Made by a program: the position numbers and the translations under genes. The notes under the pieces are model-generated. The model saw only the letters and a program-made list of their open reading frames with translations. It was not told the DNA's origin and made no database searches. Below are positions 1 to 10,299 of a stretch of DNA of 64,000 bases, in pieces. Within the stretch, counting starts at the first letter, position 1. Every line of letters starts with the position of its first letter. Source of the stretch: Acidovorax soli (GTDB lineage Bacteria > Pseudomonadota > Gammaproteobacteria > Burkholderiales > Burkholderiaceae_C). Location: contig NZ_JACHLK010000001.1 of the NCBI RefSeq assembly GCF_014207955.1, positions 558,001 through 622,000 of the forward strand, written 5' to 3'.

Positions 1-2183
<2,183 letters not shown>

Positions 2184-2199
2184 TCAGATGGGGTCAGAT

Positions 2200-2218
2200 A
2201 GCTATCATTTCAATAGCT
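2200..2218. repeat. small AGCTAT/ATAGCT hairpin between dnaN and gyrB
   Basis: AGCTAT (2200-2205) and ATAGCT (2213-2218) form a short inverted repeat with a 7-nt loop in the dnaN-gyrB gap. Similar GCTA/TAGC mini-hairpins occur at 40382-40402 and 42437-42459. Confidence 0.5.
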
Positions 2219-2260
2219 TGCAAGGGGTGCCCGCCGGGGTGTGGCGGGCACGGCGCAGGG

Positions 2261-3379
2261 CTAGATGCGCATGGGCATCACGACGTACTTGAAGCTGTCG
2301 TTGTCGGGGATGGTGAGCAGCGCGGAGCTGTTGCCGTCGGAGAGCTCCACCTTCACCATGTCCTGGCCCATGTTGGCCAGGGCGTCGATCAGGTAGGTCA
2401 CGTTGAAGCCGATCTCGATGGTGTCGCCACCGTAGTCGATGTCGAGCTCGTCCACGGCCTCTTCCTGCTCGGCGTTGTTGGACGCCACGCGCAGGGTGCC
2501 GGGTTCCAGGTTCAGGCGCACGCCCTTGAACTTGTCGCTGGTCATGATGGCGGTGCGCTGCAGGCTCGCCAGCAGCGGGGCGCGGCCCAGCGTGAGGTTG
2601 TTCTTGTGGTTCTTGGGGATGACGCGGTTGTAGTCGGGGAACTTGCCTTCCACCAGCTTGGTCACGAACTCCATGCCGCCAAAGGTGAACTTGGCCTGGT
2701 TGTTGGCGAACTGCATCTCGATGTGGGGCTGGTTCTCGCCGCCGGCATCGGACAGCAGGCGCTGCAGTTCGATCACGGTCTTGCGCGGCAGGATGACTTC
2801 CTGCTTGGGCACTTCCACGTCCAGCGTGGCGCTGGCAAAGGCCAGGCGGTGGCCGTCGGTGGCCACGAGGCTCAGGGTCTTGCCCTCGGCCACGAAGAGG
2901 ATGCCGTTGAGGTAGTAGCGGATGTCCTGCACCGCCATGGCAAACGACACCTGGCCCAGCAGGTCCTTCAGGGTCTTTTGCGGCACGGCGAACACGGGGC
3001 CGAAGGCGGCCGATTCCTGCACCAGCGGGAAGTCTTCGGCCGGCAGGCTTTGCAGGGTGAAGCGGCTCTTGCCGCCCTTGAGGATCAGCTTGGACTGGGC
3101 GGATTCGAGGCTCACCGTCTGGTCGCTGGGCATGGTGCGCAGGATGTCGATGAGCTTGCGCGCGCCCACGGTGGTGGTGAAGTCGCCCGTGTCGCCGCCC
3201 AGCTCGGCCGTGGTGCGGATCTGGATTTCGAGGTCGCTGGTCGTCAGCTGCAGCGCATTGCCGGTCTTGCGGATCAGTACGTTGGCCAGAATGGGCAAGG
3301 TGTGGCGGCGCTCCACGATGCCAGCCACGGATTGCAGAACCGCGAGTACCTTGTCTTGTGTTGCCTTCAGGACGATCAT
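2261..3379 (-). CDS. dnaN: DNA polymerase III sliding clamp (beta subunit)
   Basis: Ring-shaped processivity clamp that tethers Pol III to DNA. The 372-residue product starts MIVLKATQDKVLAVLQ and ends KYVVMPMRI; both the length and the C-terminal MPMR motif are typical of the family. The frame is open a further 29 codons upstream to 3466, but that part encodes unrelated sequence and the Met at 3379 matches the family start, so 3379 was chosen. Three successive clamp folds of about 120 residues are implied by length, without any insertion. It lies between dnaA (171 bp upstream) and gyrB (158 bp downstream) on the same strand. A strong hairpin sits in the dnaA-dnaN gap. Confidence 0.98.
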   Translation of the reverse strand: MIVLKATQDKVLAVLQSVAGIVERRHTLPILANVLIRKTGNALQLTTSDLEIQIRTTAELGGDTGDFTTTVGARKLIDILRTMPSDQTVSLESAQSKLILKGGKSRFTLQSLPAEDFPLVQESAAFGPVFAVPQKTLKDLLGQVSFAMAVQDIRYYLNGILFVAEGKTLSLVATDGHRLAFASATLDVEVPKQEVILPRKTVIELQRLLSDAGGENQPHIEMQFANNQAKFTFGGMEFVTKLVEGKFPDYNRVIPKNHKNNLTLGRAPLLASLQRTAIMTSDKFKGVRLNLEPGTLRVASNNAEQEEAVDELDIDYGGDTIEIGFNVTYLIDALANMGQDMVKVELSDGNSSALLTIPDNDSFKYVVMPMRI

Positions 3380-3419
3380 GTCATCAACCCCTTGCTTGTG
3401 GATCTTTTTGGAACGGTGC

Positions 3420-3453
3420 GGGCAGCGGCACGGGTCGTGCCCCCCTGCTGCCC
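3420..3453. other. GC-rich hairpin in the dnaA-dnaN gap
   Basis: GGGCAGC (3420-3426) pairs with GCTGCCC (3447-3453), and an inner GGCACG/CGTGCC stem (3427-3432 / 3436-3441) stacks inside it. There is no U-run directly after it in the direction of dnaN, so it is more likely a messenger-stability or pausing structure than a terminator. The rest of the 171-bp gap shows nothing clear. Confidence 0.45.
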
Positions 3454-3550
3454 GATAACCCCCCATTTTGCCTTGTAAGGACCTGTTTTCTGCGGCAGCG
3501 TGGTGCCGAACAGGTTCTTACACAAATGGGCTTGGTGGTATGCACGGCGC

Positions 3551-5017
3551 TCAACCCTTGAGTGTCTGTTCCAGTACGTGCAGCTGCTGGTTCAGCTCGG
3601 TCAGCTGCTGGCGCTCGCCCGAAATCTTGCGCACCGCGTGCAGCACAGTCGTGTGGTCGCGCCCGCCGAACAGCTCGCCGATCTCGGGCAGGCTCTTTTG
3701 CGTCAGCTCCTTGGCCAGGTACATGGCAATCTGGCGCGGGCGGGCAATGCTGGCCGGGCGCTTCTTGCTGTACATGTCGGCGACCTTGATCTTGTAGTAG
3801 TCGGCCACCGTCTTCTGGATGTTTTCCACCGAGATCTGCCGGTTCTGGATGGACAGCAGGTCGCGCAGCGCCTCGCGGGCCAGCTGGATGGAGATTTCCT
3901 TCTGGTTGAAGCGCGAGTACGCGAGGATCTTGCGCAGCGCGCCTTCGAGCTCGCGCACGTTGGAGCGCACGTTCTTGGCCACGAAGAAGGCGACTTCCTC
4001 GGGCATCTCGGTGCCTTCCACGCGCGCCTTGTTGATCAGAATGGCCACGCGCATCTCGAGTTCGGGGGGCTCGATGGCCACGGTGAGGCCCGAGTCGAAG
4101 CGCGAAACCAGGCGCTCGTGGATATTGGCCAGCCCCTTGGGGTAGGTGTCGCTGGTCATCACGATGTGGCTCTTCTTGGCCAGGAGGGCCTCGAAGGCGT
4201 TGAAGAACTCCTCCTGCGTGCGGTCCTTGTTGGCGAAGAACTGCACGTCGTCGATGAGCAGCAGGTCCAGCGAGTGGTAGCGCTCCTTGAACTCGTCGAA
4301 GGTGCGGCGCTGGTAGGCCTTAACCACATCCGAGACGAACTGCTCGGCGTGGATGTAGAGAACTTTGGCGTCGGTCTTGTCGGCCAGCAGGCGGTTGCCC
4401 ACAGCGTGCACCAGGTGGGTCTTGCCCAGGCCCACGCCGCCGTAGATGAACAGCGGGTTGTACAGGTGGCCGGGCATGCCCGCCACGTGCATGGCGGCCG
4501 AGCGCGCCATGCGGTTGGCCGTGCCCTCGACCAGGGTTTCGAAGGTCAGGCCGGCGTTCAGGCGGTTGCGGAAGGCGCTGGCCGATTCGTCGGGGCCGCT
4601 GCTGCTGCCGCTACCCTGGCCGGAGCCATTGCCGCCCTGCCCCTGGCTGGGCTGCTCGGGGGGCTGCTGCTGGGCGGGCGCGCTGCTCGTGCTGGGGCGC
4701 ACGTAAGTGCGCGTCACGGCTTCTCGCTGAGCGAGTGCTAACTCCAGCGTGACGGGCTGGCCGTACAGGTCTTCGAGCAGCAGCGAGATGCGCTTGGCGT
4801 ACTGCGCACGGATCCAGTCGAGCTTGAAGCGGTTGGCGACGAACAATGTCACCTTGGAGAAGTCTTCGGTCACCTGGGCCACGAGGGGCTTGATCCAGGT
4901 GTTGAACTGTTGCTCTGGCAGGTCTTGCGCCAGTTGTTCTAGGCAGGCCTGCCACAGGCTCTGGCCGGCGTCGGCCCCGGGGTTGGATGCGGAGCTGCTG
5001 GAGGGTTCCTCGGTCAT
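3551..5017 (-). CDS. dnaA: Chromosomal replication initiator DnaA
   Basis: AAA+ protein that binds DnaA boxes and opens the origin. The 488-residue product has domain I (about 15-100, [14 protein letters not shown]...), a Gln/Pro/Gly/Ser-rich flexible domain II (about 107-147), and the AAA+ domain with Walker [10 protein letters not shown] (193-201) and Walker [11 protein letters not shown]. The domain IV DNA-binding signature [14 protein letters not shown] lies near the C-terminus. The start at 5017 is the only Met giving a complete domain I; no good Shine-Dalgarno precedes it. Its promoter (5066-5094) overlaps a consensus DnaA box, so the gene is probably autoregulated. It is first in the dnaA-dnaN-gyrB series. 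Confidence 0.98.
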   Translation of the reverse strand: MTEEPSSSSASNPGADAGQSLWQACLEQLAQDLPEQQFNTWIKPLVAQVTEDFSKVTLFVANRFKLDWIRAQYAKRISLLLEDLYGQPVTLELALAQREAVTRTYVRPSTSSAPAQQQPPEQPSQGQGGNGSGQGSGSSSGPDESASAFRNRLNAGLTFETLVEGTANRMARSAAMHVAGMPGHLYNPLFIYGGVGLGKTHLVHAVGNRLLADKTDAKVLYIHAEQFVSDVVKAYQRRTFDEFKERYHSLDLLLIDDVQFFANKDRTQEEFFNAFEALLAKKSHIVMTSDTYPKGLANIHERLVSRFDSGLTVAIEPPELEMRVAILINKARVEGTEMPEEVAFFVAKNVRSNVRELEGALRKILAYSRFNQKEISIQLAREALRDLLSIQNRQISVENIQKTVADYYKIKVADMYSKKRPASIARPRQIAMYLAKELTQKSLPEIGELFGGRDHTTVLHAVRKISGERQQLTELNQQLHVLEQTLKG

Positions 5018-5034
5018 TTATCGGTGGTTCTTTT

Positions 5035-5043
5035 TGTGGATAG
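5035..5043 (-). promoter_or_regulatory. Near-consensus DnaA box in dnaA leader
   Basis: The minus strand reads CTATCCACA, one base off the TTATCCACA consensus. It lies in the predicted 5' untranslated region of dnaA, 18 bp from the start codon. Confidence 0.6.
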
Positions 5044-5065
5044 GAGGAACGGTGCTGGGCCGCGC

Positions 5066-5094
5066 ATTGTAGCTTGTCAAGGAGTTATCCACAA
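5066..5094 (-). promoter_or_regulatory. dnaA promoter overlapping a perfect DnaA box
   Basis: On the minus strand a -35 TTGTGG (5094-5089), a 17-bp spacer and a -10 TACAAT (5071-5066) point into dnaA. The perfect DnaA box TTATCCACA occupies 5085-5093 and covers the -35, so DnaA binding should occlude RNA polymerase (inference). A TTGACA in the spacer lies too close to the -10 to serve as its -35. Confidence 0.65.
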
Positions 5095-5204
5095 TTTGAA
5101 AGGCCGGTGGTTCCAACAGGCCCGGACCCGGGTGTCCGGGGTCGGTACAAGGCATTCTGAACCCCTGATTCCAGCGCGCCACAGGGTCTTCCCGGGCGTG
5201 GGCA

Positions 5205-5233
5205 TTGCCAGCGGGGCACAAGCCTGCGATAAT
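5205..5233 (+). promoter_or_regulatory. rpmH promoter
   Basis: TTGCCA (5205-5210), a 17-bp spacer and GATAAT (5228-5233) preceded by TGC form a near-consensus sigma-70 promoter with an extended -10. Transcription would start about 5240, some 88 nt before rpmH. Confidence 0.7.
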
Positions 5234-5242
5234 TTTGGGTTT

Positions 5243-5260
5243 CCCTGAATGTGTTCAGGG
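5243..5260 (+). other. Leader hairpin upstream of rpmH
   Basis: CCCTGAA (5243-5249), loop TGTG, TTCAGGG (5254-5260) is a perfect 7-bp stem right at the predicted 5' end of the rpmH transcript. It may protect the messenger end (inference). Confidence 0.5.
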
Positions 5261-5327
5261 CGATTTGACCGGGCGGTGCCGTTTTGTGTGCAGCAGTCCG
5301 GAACTGAACCTCAAGGAATAGAGCACC

Positions 5328-5462
5328 ATGAAACGTACTTACCAGCCCTCCAAGACCCGCCGCGCCCGCACCCACGGTTTCCTCGTGCGCATGAAGACCC
5401 GTGGCGGCCGTGCCGTCATCAACGCACGCCGCGCCAAGGGCCGCAAGCGCCTGGCCGTCTAA
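5328..5462 (+). CDS. rpmH: 50S ribosomal protein L34
   Basis: The 44-residue basic protein [16 protein letters not shown]...KGRKRLAV is the standard L34 sequence of the large ribosomal subunit. The TCAAGGA stretch 10-16 nt upstream of ATG is a weak Shine-Dalgarno. It is followed 69 bp later by rnpA, the universal pairing, and both are probably transcribed from the strong promoter at 5205-5233. Confidence 0.98.
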   Translation: MKRTYQPSKTRRARTHGFLVRMKTRGGRAVINARRAKGRKRLAV

Positions 5463-5531
5463 GGCCGGCAAGGTCCTGGGCCTGCACCCCGGTTTGCACC
5501 GCCAGGTCACAAACGGGGGCGCTTGCGCAGC

Positions 5532-6104
5532 ATGCAACGGCTGAAAACCCGTCCGCAGTTCCAGGCCGCCATGGCGGGGGGCACCGTTTCCCGTACCGCC
5601 CATTTTGCGCTGCACCGCCTGGTGCTGGGCGCCGACGGCACTGCCACGACTGGCGGTGCCGTTGTCACGTCTGGCGAACCCGCCATGGCTGACCCCGCGC
5701 AGCCAGCCGCCGCACCGGCATCTTCCACAGGGCCCGGCACCTCGCCGCAGGCCCTGTTTGCCGTTTCCGACGTCTGGCTGGGGGCCATGGTGCCCAAGCG
5801 CTGGGCGCGCCGTGCCGTCACGCGCAACACCATCAAGCGGCAGATCTACACCGTGGGCGCGACCTTCGAGGCGCGCCTGCCCCAGGCCGCCCACGTGGTG
5901 CGTCTGCGCAGCACCTTCGACCGCAAGCAGTTCATCAGCGCCACGTCCGACCAGCTCAAGCAGGCGGTGCGGGCCGAGCTGCTGCAGCTGTTTGGCCATG
6001 CGGCCAAACGGCAGGGCGGTGGCCAAGGCAATGGCCAGGGCGGCAGCGCTAGCAGAAGCGACAAAAGCCCCAGTGCGCCACGGGCGTCGGCGGTTGCGCC
6101 ATGA
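5532..6104 (+). CDS. rnpA: Ribonuclease P protein component
   Basis: Protein subunit of RNase P, which with the rnpB RNA matures the 5' ends of tRNAs. The start MQRLKTRPQFQ at 5532 was preferred over an in-frame TTG at 5523. The core is recognised by the basic segment ARRAVTRNTIKRQ (family RNR motif) and the flanking alpha-beta fold. The protein is 190 residues, clearly longer than the usual 110-130. An Ala/Pro/Gly-rich insertion of about 35 residues (roughly 35-75) sits between the first beta strands, and a Gly/Ser/basic tail follows residue 160. Its stop overlaps the yidD start by ATGA, suggesting translational coupling. Confidence 0.93.
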   Translation: MQRLKTRPQFQAAMAGGTVSRTAHFALHRLVLGADGTATTGGAVVTSGEPAMADPAQPAAAPASSTGPGTSPQALFAVSDVWLGAMVPKRWARRAVTRNTIKRQIYTVGATFEARLPQAAHVVRLRSTFDRKQFISATSDQLKQAVRAELLQLFGHAAKRQGGGQGNGQGGSASRSDKSPSAPRASAVAP

Positions 6105-6379
6105 TGCGGGCGCTGCTCATCGGGGTGGTCAAGGGCTACCGCCTGTTCCTGAGCCCCTGGCTGGGTTCGGCCTGCCGCTTCGAGCCGACCTGCTCCGTCT
6201 ATTCGCTGCAGGCGCTGGAGCAGCATGGCGCGGCGGCCGGCAGCTACCTCACGCTGCGCCGGCTGGTACGCTGCCACCCCTGGTGTGACGGGGGCCATGA
6301 CCCCGTCCCGCAACAATTGCCGCGCAGCATGCGGCTGTTCTCGCGGTTTCAACAACCTTCACCAAAAAAGTCTCCATGA
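6101..6379 (+). CDS. yidD: Membrane protein insertion efficiency factor YidD
   Basis: Small (92 residues) inner-membrane-associated protein that assists YidC-dependent insertion. The family core is clear: IGVVKGYRLFLSPWLG, then CRFEPTCSVYSLQAL with the conserved Cys pair, and RLVRCHPWCDGGHDPVP. It starts inside the rnpA stop (ATGA 6101-6104) and ends inside the yidC start (ATGA 6376-6379). The three genes are therefore tightly coupled. Confidence 0.97.
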   Translation: MMRALLIGVVKGYRLFLSPWLGSACRFEPTCSVYSLQALEQHGAAAGSYLTLRRLVRCHPWCDGGHDPVPQQLPRSMRLFSRFQQPSPKKSP

Positions 6380-8100
6380 ACGACATTCGCCGCACCATAC
6401 TGTGGGTGATTTTTGGCTTCTCCATGGTTCTGCTGTGGGACAAGTGGCAGTTGCACAACGGCAACAAAGCCACCTTCTTCCCCACGCCAGCCACCACGGC
6501 GGCGTCGGCACCTGCGGGCACTGCCTCGGCTACGGCGGGCGCTGCGAGCGTGCCCTCCTCCACCAATTCGGCCACGCCGCCCGGCACCCCAGCCGCGAGC
6601 CAGGGCGCAGCGGCCGTTCCCGGCCAGCCCGCCACCACGGCAGCCCCCGTCACGCGCGAGCGCGTGCAGGTGGCCACCGACGTCTACCGCCTGACCTTCG
6701 ACAGCGAAGGCGGTTCGCTGACGCATGCCGAACTGCTCAAGCACGCCGACATCGGTGACAAGAGCGGCAAGAACTTTCTGCTGCTGGACGAAAGCGCCAA
6801 CCGCGTCTACGTGGCGCAGACCGGCCTGATCGGCGGCGCCTTCCCCACGCACAAGACGCTGATGACGGCCGTGCCCGGCCCGCGCGAGCTCAAGGACGGG
6901 CAGGACGAGCTGTCCATCCGCTTCGAGTCGCCCGACCAGGGCGGCGTGAAGCTGGTCAAGACCTGGACGGTGAAGCGCGGCCAGTACGACATCGCCGTCA
7001 AGCACGAGGTGGTGAACACCGGCACGGCCCCCGTGTCGCCCGAGCTGTACCTGCAGCTGGTGCGCGACGGCAACAAGCCGCCAGGCGAGTCCTCGTTCTA
7101 CTCCACCTTCACCGGCCCCGCGGTCTACACCGAGGCCAAGAAGTACCAGAAGGTCGAGTTCAAGGACATCGAGGCCGGCAAGGTCGACATCCAGAAGGAT
7201 TCCACCAACGGCTACGTGGCCATGGTGCAGCACTATTTCGCCACGGCCTGGCTGCTGGGCAATGACATTCCGCGCAACCTGTTCATGCGCAAGGTGGACA
7301 CCAACCTGTACTCGGTGGGCATGATCACGCAGCTCGGTGCCATTGCCCCCGGCGCCAGCAAGACCGTGGACGCGCGCCTGTTCGCCGGCCCCCAGGTCGA
7401 GAAGACGCTGGAAGCCCTGAGCCCCGGCCTGGAGCTGGTGAAGGACTATGGCTGGCTGACCATCCTGTCCAAGCCGCTGTACTGGCTGCTGGACCAGCTG
7501 CACAAGATCCTGGGCAACTGGGGCTGGGCCATCGTGGCGCTGGTGCTGTTGCTCAAGATCGCCTTCTACTGGCTCAATGCCAAGGCCTACGCGAGCATGG
7601 CCAAGATGAAGGCCATCAACCCCAAGATCATGGAGATGCGCGAGCGCCTGAAGGACAAGCCGCAGCAGATGCAGCAGGAGATGATGCGCATCTACCGCGA
7701 GGAGAAGGTCAACCCCATGGGGGGCTGCTTCCCCATCATGATCCAGATCCCGGTGTTCATCGCCCTGTACTGGGTGCTGCTGTCCAGCGTGGAAATGCGC
7801 AACGCGCCCTGGATCGGCTGGATCCACGACCTCTCGGCACCGGACCCGTTCTTCATCCTGCCCCTGCTGATGACGCTGTCGTCGCTGCTGCAGACGGCCC
7901 TGAACCCTGCGCCGCCGGACCCACTGCAGGCCAAGATGATGTGGTTCATGCCGCTGATCTTCAGCGTGATGTTCTTCTTCTTCCCGGCCGGCCTGGTGCT
8001 GTACTGGCTGACGAACAACATTCTGTCGATCGCGCAGCAGTGGATCATCAACACCCGCATGGGTGTGCCACCGCAGTTCAACCTGCCCAAGTTCAGCTGA
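6376..8100 (+). CDS. yidC: Membrane protein insertase YidC
   Basis: Sec-associated or independent insertase of the inner membrane. The 574-residue product has an N-terminal membrane anchor (about 5-22), an Ala/Thr/Pro-rich linker (about 35-95), the large periplasmic domain (about 95-345) and the conserved five-helix insertase core (about 360-560). The core contains the typical NPMGGCFPIMIQIPVFIALY segment and ends WLTNNILSIAQQW. Length matches Gram-negative YidC (540-580). A strong intrinsic terminator follows at 8126-8150. Confidence 0.98.
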   Translation: MNDIRRTILWVIFGFSMVLLWDKWQLHNGNKATFFPTPATTAASAPAGTASATAGAASVPSSTNSATPPGTPAASQGAAAVPGQPATTAAPVTRERVQVATDVYRLTFDSEGGSLTHAELLKHADIGDKSGKNFLLLDESANRVYVAQTGLIGGAFPTHKTLMTAVPGPRELKDGQDELSIRFESPDQGGVKLVKTWTVKRGQYDIAVKHEVVNTGTAPVSPELYLQLVRDGNKPPGESSFYSTFTGPAVYTEAKKYQKVEFKDIEAGKVDIQKDSTNGYVAMVQHYFATAWLLGNDIPRNLFMRKVDTNLYSVGMITQLGAIAPGASKTVDARLFAGPQVEKTLEALSPGLELVKDYGWLTILSKPLYWLLDQLHKILGNWGWAIVALVLLLKIAFYWLNAKAYASMAKMKAINPKIMEMRERLKDKPQQMQQEMMRIYREEKVNPMGGCFPIMIQIPVFIALYWVLLSSVEMRNAPWIGWIHDLSAPDPFFILPLLMTLSSLLQTALNPAPPDPLQAKMMWFMPLIFSVMFFFFPAGLVLYWLTNNILSIAQQWIINTRMGVPPQFNLPKFS

Positions 8101-8125
8101 TTGCTCTTGCGGTCGCTGACCCCCG

Positions 8126-8150
8126 AAAGGCCGCGCAAGCGGCCTTTTTT
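8126..8150 (+). terminator. Intrinsic terminator after yidC
   Basis: AAAGGCCGC (8126-8134), loop GCAA, GCGGCCTTT (8139-8147) and a run of six T. It lies between yidC and mnmE. Confidence 0.85.
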
Positions 8151-8175
8151 CATCGACACCATTACAGTCACGCCC

Positions 8176-9600
8176 ATGCTTGCCCGCCACGCCGACCCCA
8201 TCGTTGCCATTGCCACTGCCCCGGGACGCGGCGCCGTGGGCATCGTGCGTGTGTCGGGCAAGGGCATTGCGCCGCTGGTGCAGGCGCTGTGCGGGCGCGA
8301 CCTGCGCCCGCGCGAGGCGCACTACCTGCCCTTCCGTGACGCGGACGGCCAGGCCATCGACCAGGGGCTGGCGCTGTACTTTCCGGCGCCGCACTCCTAC
8401 ACCGGCGAGGACGTGCTGGAGCTGCAGGCCCACGGCGGCCCGGTGGTGCTGCAGCTCTTGCTGGCGCGCTGCCTGGAGGCGGCGGCCGCGGCGCGTGCCG
8501 ATGGTGGTGGCGCCGTGCTCACCGGCCTGCGCGTGGCCGAACCGGGCGAGTTCACCGAGCGCGCCTTTCTCAACGACAAGATCGACCTGGCCCAGGCCGA
8601 GGCGATTGCCGATCTGATCGATGCCTCCACCGCGGCGGCGGCGCGCAGCGCGAGCCGTTCGCTCACGGGCGCGTTCTCCCATGAGATCCATGCGCTGCGC
8701 GATGCGCTGATCCACCTGCGCATGCTGGTGGAGGCGACGCTGGACTTTCCCGAGGAGGACATCGACTTCTTGCAGCAGGCCGATGCCCAGGGCCAGCTCG
8801 ACCGCCTGCAGCAGACCCTGGCGCGCGTGCGCCAGCGCGCCCAGCAGGGGGCGCTGCTGCGCGAGGGCATCAAGGTGGTGATCGCCGGGCAGCCCAATGC
8901 GGGCAAGAGCTCGCTGCTCAACGCGCTGGCAGGGGCGGAGCTGGCCATCGTGACCCCGATTGCCGGCACCACGCGCGACAAGGTGCAGCAGACCATCCAG
9001 ATCGAGGGCGTGCCGCTGCACGTGATCGACACGGCCGGCCTGCGCGAGAGCGAAGACGAGGTGGAGCGCATCGGCATCGCGCGCGCCTGGGACGAGATCG
9101 CCGGGGCCGATGCCGTGCTGTTCCTGCACGACCTGTCGCGCGCCGACACCGCGGACTACGCGGCCAGCGATGCGGCGATTGCGGCCGACATGGCCGGGCG
9201 CCTGCCCGCCGCCGTGCCCGTGATCGATGTCTGGAACAAGATCGACTGTGTGGACGAGGCCACGGCCGCCCGGCTGCAGGGTGTGGGCCGCGCGGTGCGG
9301 CTGTCGGCGCGCACGGGCGCGGGCCTCGAAGACCTGCGCCGCATGCTGCTCGAGGTGGCGGGCTGGCAGGCGGCCCCCGAGGGCGTGTACATCGCCCGCG
9401 CGCGCCATGTGCAGGCGCTGCAGGCGGTGGCGGCGCACCTGGACGAGGCGCACATGCAGTTACAGGCGCGCGCCCCGGCCCTTGACATCCTGGCCGAAGA
9501 ACTGCGCCTGGCGCAGAATGCATTGGGTGCGATTACGGGCGAGTTCACCTCCGATGACCTGCTGGGCGTGATTTTTTCGAGCTTTTGCATCGGAAAATAG
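8176..9600 (+). CDS. mnmE: tRNA modification GTPase MnmE
   Basis: With MnmG it makes the cmnm5U34 modification of tRNA wobble uridines. The 474-residue product starts [19 protein letters not shown]; the frame is open to 8101 but that part crosses the yidC terminator. The N-terminal folate-binding domain (about 1-120) is followed by helical parts flanking the G domain, with G1 [10 protein letters not shown]2 TTRD, G3 DTAGL and G4 NKID. The C-terminal CIGK carries the catalytic Cys. The terminator upstream suggests mnmE needs either read-through or its own promoter. Confidence 0.98.
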   Translation: MLARHADPIVAIATAPGRGAVGIVRVSGKGIAPLVQALCGRDLRPREAHYLPFRDADGQAIDQGLALYFPAPHSYTGEDVLELQAHGGPVVLQLLLARCLEAAAAARADGGGAVLTGLRVAEPGEFTERAFLNDKIDLAQAEAIADLIDASTAAAARSASRSLTGAFSHEIHALRDALIHLRMLVEATLDFPEEDIDFLQQADAQGQLDRLQQTLARVRQRAQQGALLREGIKVVIAGQPNAGKSSLLNALAGAELAIVTPIAGTTRDKVQQTIQIEGVPLHVIDTAGLRESEDEVERIGIARAWDEIAGADAVLFLHDLSRADTADYAASDAAIAADMAGRLPAAVPVIDVWNKIDCVDEATAARLQGVGRAVRLSARTGAGLEDLRRMLLEVAGWQAAPEGVYIARARHVQALQAVAAHLDEAHMQLQARAPALDILAEELRLAQNALGAITGEFTSDDLLGVIFSSFCIGK

Positions 9601-9662
9601 CGCGAGGCCGCTGCCGGCGCGTGCGCTTTTGTTGTAAACGGACGTAAACAGCGCTTGTGCCC

Positions 9663-9678
9663 AACCTGTAACAGGGTT
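9663..9678. promoter_or_regulatory. Near-palindrome upstream of cNMP-domain gene
   Basis: AACCTGT-A-ACAGGGTT is a dyad with one extra G, 16 bp before the ATG at 9694. It could be an operator; the cognate factor is unknown. Confidence 0.3.
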
Positions 9679-9693
9679 ACTTTAAGAACAACC

Positions 9694-10185
9694 ATGAACG
9701 TCCTATCTCCCGCTGCCACCAAAGCCGATCTGCAGGGCCTGATCGATGCCATCGCCCAGGCCAGTGCCGACGACAGCATCACCAATCCCCTGACCGCCGC
9801 GCAGTGGGATGTGGTTGCGCCTTACCTGCTGCCCTGCATCCTGCCCACTGGGCACGTGCTGTTCCAGCAGGGCACCAGCGACCGCACCCTGTACTTCGTG
9901 GAAAGCGGCAGCCTGAGCGTGCACTTCCAGGACGAGAAGGAGCGCCTGCGCCTGGCCATCGTGGGCCCGGGCTCCGTGCTCGGCGAAGGCGCCTTCTTTT
10001 CGCACCGCTCGCGCAGCGCCACGGTGCAGGCCACGGGGCCCTGCAAGCTGTGGAGCCTGACGGCCATCCGCTTCACCGAGTTGACCAACCGGCAACCTGC
10101 CATTGCGCTGGGCCTGGCCATGGCGGCCGGGTCGGTGCTGGCCAAGCGCCTGGGCAATCGCCGACGGCGCGTTGCGGCGACCTGA
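9694..10185 (+). CDS. Cyclic-nucleotide-binding-domain protein without DNA-binding domain
   Basis: The 163-residue protein has a short helical N-terminus (1-45) and a Crp/Fnr-type cNMP-binding beta-roll (about 45-150). Typical family features are LFQQGTSDRTLYFVESGSLSV and the phosphate-binding-cassette region PGSVLGEGAFFSHRSRSATV. It ends RLGNRRRRVAAT and has no helix-turn-helix, so it is not a complete Crp/Fnr regulator. It may act as a stand-alone ligand sensor (inference). The start at 9694 fits the domain better than the in-frame start at 9655. It is a single gene between mnmE and an unknown gene. Confidence 0.75.
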   Translation: MNVLSPAATKADLQGLIDAIAQASADDSITNPLTAAQWDVVAPYLLPCILPTGHVLFQQGTSDRTLYFVESGSLSVHFQDEKERLRLAIVGPGSVLGEGAFFSHRSRSATVQATGPCKLWSLTAIRFTELTNRQPAIALGLAMAAGSVLAKRLGNRRRRVAAT

Positions 10186-10299
10186 CACCGCTGTCGGCCG
10201 GCACCGCTTTCGGTACCGGCGGCGTCGTTGGGGGTGCAGGGCTCGCGGTACACTCGAATCGGACAACCCACTGCAGGTGAACTCCGAGGAAAGCACGCC

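Larger units (their letters stand above)
5018..5327. other. dnaA-rpmH intergenic region, probable oriC neighbourhood
   Basis: This 310-bp divergent gap sits where the origin lies in many proteobacteria. It holds one perfect (5085-5093) and one near-perfect (5035-5043) DnaA box, the dnaA promoter, the rpmH promoter and a leader hairpin. I see no box array and no long AT-rich unwinding element between 5100 and 5220, so the functional origin may extend elsewhere. A GC-skew plot would help locate it. Confidence 0.45.

Noticed and set aside
3420..3453. Terminator between dnaA and dnaN
   Set aside because: The hairpin has no U-run after it in the direction of transcription, and the genes are normally co-transcribed.
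5066..5079. TTGACA as the dnaA -35 box
   Set aside because: It lies only three bases from the TACAAT -10; the TTGTGG with a 17-bp spacer is the workable pairing.
6349..9453. Over 1000-codon open frame opposite yidC and mnmE
   Set aside because: Antisense to two certain genes, with composition typical of shadow frames and no domain.
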